Shown here: positions 5,618 to 8,177 of the stretch, one piece after another
How positions within the stretch are numbered: position 1 is the first letter of the stretch
Layout: each line of letters begins with the position of its first letter
Source: Actinomycetes bacterium
GTDB taxonomy: Bacteria > Actinomycetota > Actinomycetes > Actinomycetales > Cellulomonadaceae
NCBI GenBank assembly: GCA_021793115.1
Contig: JAJYTJ010000166.1
Coordinates: 1-8,177, forward strand
Length of the DNA stretch: 8,177 nucleotides
Reading direction: 5' to 3'
Translations under genes and position numbers: made by a program
The notes under the pieces: generated by a model
What the model was told of the DNA's origin: nothing
Databases searched by the model: none
Seen by the model: only the letters and a program-made list of their open reading frames with translations

Positions 5618-6085
5618 TCAGGCGGTGGGGCCGGCGAGCTCGTCGTCCGCCCGGTCGGGGGCCGCGCCGGAGGGAGATCGGTACGGGTCCGCCTCACCCG
5701 CGTAGCTGGCACCGGCGGCCAGCGCCGCCACCTCGGCGTCCTTGCGGGCGGCGGCCCCCAGGGCGGCCTCGAGGTGCGCCGCGGTCTCCGGCACCGCGTC
5801 GAGGTGGAACGCCAGGGTGGGCGTCAGCCGCAGGCCCGTGGCCTTGCCCACCTCGGAGCGGATGATGCCGGTGGCCGAGGCCAGCGCCGCGGCGGAACCC
5901 GCCCGCGCCTCGTCGTCCCCGTACACCGTGTAGAAGACGTCGGCGTGCTGCAGGTCTCCGGTGACGCGCACGTCGGTCACCGTCACGAACCCCAGCCGCG
6001 GGTCCTTGATCCGGGTGTCGAGCATGTGCGCGACGACCTCCTGGATCCGGTCCGCCAGCCGGCGCACCCGTGCGTTCTCCGCCAT
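5618..6085 (-). CDS. rbfA: 30S ribosome-binding factor A
   Basis: RbfA binds pre-30S subunits near the 5' helix of 16S rRNA and is needed for late maturation and cold growth. The 155-residue product has a KH-like fold. It is recognisable by RVRRLADRIQEVVAHML (6-22), IKDPRLGFVTVTDVRVTGDLQ (26-46) with the type KH core, ADVFYTVYG (48-56) and GLRLTPTLAFHLD (84-96). Residues after about 120 form a low-complexity acidic/Ala tail, as is common in actinobacteria. The ATG at 6085 is chosen because GGGGAG lies 5 nt upstream and the protein begins MAENARVRRLADRI. A start at 6112 would add nine non-conserved residues. It lies between infB and the GalT-like gene and is co-transcribed with them. Confidence 0.96.
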   Translation of the reverse strand: MAENARVRRLADRIQEVVAHMLDTRIKDPRLGFVTVTDVRVTGDLQHADVFYTVYGDDEARAGSAAALASATGIIRSEVGKATGLRLTPTLAFHLDAVPETAAHLEAALGAAARKDAEVAALAAGASYAGEADPYRSPSGAAPDRADDELAGPTA

Positions 6086-6116
6086 CACGTCTCCCCGTCT
6101 GCGCGCACCCACGGCG

Positions 6117-6149
6117 GGTCCGGCCCGGGGGTAGACCCCGGGCCGGACC
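6117..6149 (-). terminator. Perfect 14-bp hairpin between infB and rbfA
   Basis: Arms 6149-6136 and 6130-6117 pair perfectly over 14 bp, almost all G-C, around the loop TCTAC (minus strand). The hairpin begins 8 nt after the infB stop and ends about 31 nt before the rbfA ATG. There is no U-tract. It is the strongest stem-loop in the window. It may act as a U-less or partial terminator reducing expression of the distal genes relative to infB, or as an RNA-processing or stability element. Confidence 0.65.
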
Positions 6150-6157
6150 TGGCCAAC

Positions 6158-8177
6158 CTAGGAGCGCGGCTTCTCCCGCATCTCGAACGTCTCGATGACG
6201 TCGTCGACCTGGAGGTCGTTGAAGGAACCGAGCCCGATACCGCACTCGTAGCCCTCGCGGACCTCCGTGGCGTCGTCCTTGAACCGCTTGAGCGACTCGA
6301 TGGTCAGGTTGTCCCCGATCACCTTGCCGCCGCGCAGGACGCGCGCCTTGGCGTTGCGCCGGATCTCGCCCGACCGCACCAGCGAACCGGCGATGTTGCC
6401 GAACTTGGAGGACCGGAACACCTCGCGCACCTCCGCGGTGCCGAGCTGGACCTCCTCGTACTCCGGCTTGAGCATGCCCTTGAGGGCCGCCTCGACGTCG
6501 TCGATCGCCTGGTAGATCACCGAGTAGAACCGCACGTCGACGCCCTCGCGCTCGGCGAGGTCCTCCACGCGCTCGGCGAACTTGACGTTGAACCCGATGA
6601 TGATGGCGTTGTCCACCGTCGCCAGGTTGACGTCGTTCTGCGTGATCGCGCCGACGCCGCGGTGGATGACCCGCAGGTCGACCTCCTCGCCCACGTCGAT
6701 CTTGAGCAGCGCGTCCTCCAGGGCCTCGACCGCACCGGACACGTCGCCCTTGATGACGAGGTTGAGGGTCTCGACCTTGCCCTGGGCGAGTGCCTGCGTG
6801 AAGTCCTCGAGGCTGATCCGCTTGCGACGCTTCGCGAGCAGCGCAGCGCGCTCGGCGGCCTCGCGCTTCTCGGCGATCTGGCGGGCCGTCCGGTCGTCGG
6901 GCGCGACGAGGAACGTGTCCCCGGCGCTCGGGACCGAGGTGAGCCCGAGGACCTGCACCGGACGCGCCGGACCGGCCTCGGGCACGGTCTCGCCGTGCTC
7001 GTCGAACATCGCCCGGACGCGCCCGTGGGCGGTCCCGGCGACGATCGCGTCGCCGACCTTGAGCGTCCCGGACTGGACCAGCACGGTGGCCACCGCGCCG
7101 CGGCCGCGGTCGAGGTTGGCCTCGATCGCCACGCCGCGCGCGTCCTTGTCGGGGTTGGCCCGCAGGTCGAGCGCCGCGTCCGCCGTGAGCAGGACCGCCT
7201 CGAGCAGCTCGTCGATGCCCAGCCGCTGCTTGGCGGAGACGTCGACGAACATGGTGTCGCCGCCGTACTCCTCCGCGACCAGGTTGTACTCGGTCAGCTG
7301 CTGGCGGACCTTGGCGGGGTTGGCCCCCTCCTTGTCCACCTTGTTGACCGCGACCACGATCGGCACGTTCGCCGCCTGGGCGTGGTTGAGCGCCTCGATC
7401 GTCTGGGGCATCACGCCGTCGTCGGCCGCGACCACGAGGATCGCGATGTCGGTGACCTGGGCACCGCGGGCACGCATGGCGGTGAACGCCTCGTGGCCCG
7501 GGGTGTCGATGAACGTGATGGCACGCTCGACGCCCTCGTGCTCGGCCTTCACCTGGTACGCACCGATGTGCTGCGTGATGCCGCCGGCCTCGCCCGCGAC
7601 GACGTCCGTCTGCCGGATGGCGTCGAGGAGCTTGGTCTTGCCGTGGTCGACGTGACCCATGACCGTGACGACCGGCGGGCGCGGGGCGAGGTCCTCGTCG
7701 GACTCCGCCTCCAGCTCCGCGTCGAGGTCGATGTCGAACGAGCCGAGCAGCTCGCGGTCCTCCTCCTCGGCGGACACCATCTCGATGACGTACCCGAGCT
7801 CGGCGCCGAGGGCCGCGAAGGTGTCCTCGTCGAGCGACTGCGTGGCCGTGGCCATCTCGCCGAGGTGGAACAGGACCGTGACCAACGAGGCCGGGTTCGC
7901 GTCGATCTTGTCGGCGAAGTCGTTGAGCGACGAGCCGTGGCGCAGGCGCAGCACCGTGGTGCCGTTGCCGCGCGGGACGGAGACGCCGCCCAGCGACGGC
8001 GCCTGCATCTGCTCGAACTCCTGGCGCTTCGCCCGCTTCGACTTGCGCCCGCGGACGGGGCGGCCACCCGCGCGGCCGAAGGCACCCTGCGTGCTGCCGC
8101 GGCCCGCACCGGCGCCACGACCTCCGCCGCCGCCCCCACCGGGACGTGCGGCACCGCCGCCGAAGCCGCCGCCAGCA
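6158..8177 (-). CDS. infB: Translation initiation factor IF-2 (5' end of gene beyond window)
   Basis: IF2 is the GTPase that delivers initiator fMet-tRNA to the 30S subunit and promotes subunit joining. The frame is open to the right edge, giving 672 visible residues. The first 45 or so are the Gly/Arg-rich actinobacterial linker, followed by the basic [15 protein letters not shown] and an IF2-N domain (about 72-130). The G domain shows G1 GHVDHGKT (174-181), G3 DTPGHEAF (224-231), G4 NKVDK (278-282) and G5 SAK (314-316). Domains II, III and the fMet-tRNA-binding domain IV follow to the end, EMREKPRS, with TAG stop. Actinobacterial IF2 is about 900-1000 residues, so roughly a third of the N-terminus is missing. 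The ATG at 8008 is internal, not the start. rbfA follows after a strong hairpin. Confidence 0.98.
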   Translation of the reverse strand, partial: AGGGFGGGAARPGGGGGGGRGAGAGRGSTQGAFGRAGGRPVRGRKSKRAKRQEFEQMQAPSLGGVSVPRGNGTTVLRLRHGSSLNDFADKIDANPASLVTVLFHLGEMATATQSLDEDTFAALGAELGYVIEMVSAEEEDRELLGSFDIDLDAELEAESDEDLAPRPPVVTVMGHVDHGKTKLLDAIRQTDVVAGEAGGITQHIGAYQVKAEHEGVERAITFIDTPGHEAFTAMRARGAQVTDIAILVVAADDGVMPQTIEALNHAQAANVPIVVAVNKVDKEGANPAKVRQQLTEYNLVAEEYGGDTMFVDVSAKQRLGIDELLEAVLLTADAALDLRANPDKDARGVAIEANLDRGRGAVATVLVQSGTLKVGDAIVAGTAHGRVRAMFDEHGETVPEAGPARPVQVLGLTSVPSAGDTFLVAPDDRTARQIAEKREAAERAALLAKRRKRISLEDFTQALAQGKVETLNLVIKGDVSGAVEALEDALLKIDVGEEVDLRVIHRGVGAITQNDVNLATVDNAIIIGFNVKFAERVEDLAEREGVDVRFYSVIYQAIDDVEAALKGMLKPEYEEVQLGTAEVREVFRSSKFGNIAGSLVRSGEIRRNAKARVLRGGKVIGDNLTIESLKRFKDDATEVREGYECGIGLGSFNDLQVDDVIETFEMREKPRS

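Noticed and set aside
4134..5705. Long plus-strand open frame (523 codons) opposite the GalT-like gene and truB
   Set aside because: It is antisense to two well-recognised genes, its translation is Arg/Pro/His-rich low complexity, and such shadows are expected at this GC content.
6086..6112. Longer rbfA starting at 6112
   Set aside because: The ATG at 6085 has a strong Shine-Dalgarno and begins the conserved MAENARVRRLADRI.
6582..7655. Plus-strand open frame of 357 codons opposite infB
   Set aside because: Antisense to the highly conserved G domain of IF2; Ser/Thr/Arg-rich with no family resemblance.
8006..8008. ATG as the start of infB
   Set aside because: The frame stays open to the window edge and encodes the typical Gly/Arg-rich IF2 linker upstream, so this Met is internal.
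1..8177. Mobile elements, CRISPR arrays, tRNA or rRNA genes, phage or defence systems
   Set aside because: No transposase or integrase coding, repeat-spacer pattern, tRNA-like cloverleaf or rRNA sequence was seen; the content is core operon apart from the regulator locus.

Overview
The window is very GC-rich and comes from a high-GC actinobacterium. The protein sequences look most like a Cellulomonas-type member of the Micrococcales. That assignment rests on recognised protein features and base composition, not on a database search. Nearly everything is on the minus strand and belongs to the conserved translation and RNA-processing cluster. Read in the direction of transcription (right to left) the order is infB (5' end outside the window), rbfA, a GalT-like/DUF4921-type gene, truB, ribF, then rpsO and pnp (3' end outside the window). 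One gene, a winged-helix regulator preceded by a tiny cysteine-rich ORF, lies on the plus strand between ribF and rpsO.

Right half (3.4-8.2 kb): infB (translation initiation factor IF2) is followed by a 14-bp perfect hairpin, then rbfA (30S maturation). The GalT-like gene starts 5 nt after the rbfA stop, and truB (tRNA psi55 synthase) overlaps its end by 11 nt, so the three are probably translationally coupled. ribF (FMN/FAD synthesis) follows after 77 nt that contain another hairpin. In many other actinobacteria a bifunctional oligoribonuclease/pAp phosphatase (NrnA type) lies between rbfA and truB; here that slot holds the GalT-like protein.

Middle (1.3-2.3 kb): a 396-nt non-coding interval separates rpsO from the plus-strand regulator. 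It holds the likely rpsO promoter and leader, a 48-nt composite inverted repeat, a 16-bp palindrome just upstream of a possible leaderless start, and a 27-codon ORF ending in a run with five cysteines in ten residues. Downstream of that ORF are alternative hairpins. A 6-nt segment in the cysteine codons is complementary to the weak ribosome binding site of the regulator. Together this looks like a cysteine-responsive translational attenuator controlling a winged-helix regulator. It is the most interesting object in the window. The regulator gene converges on ribF with only 5 nt between the stop codons, and two hairpins lie there.

Left end (1-1.3 kb): rpsO (ribosomal protein S15) and pnp (polynucleotide phosphorylase) are separated by about 185 nt. 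This gap contains a 15-bp hairpin after rpsO and a second, weaker hairpin in the pnp leader, the usual place for termination or RNase III processing and pnp autoregulation. No mobile elements, CRISPR arrays, tRNA or rRNA genes were seen.
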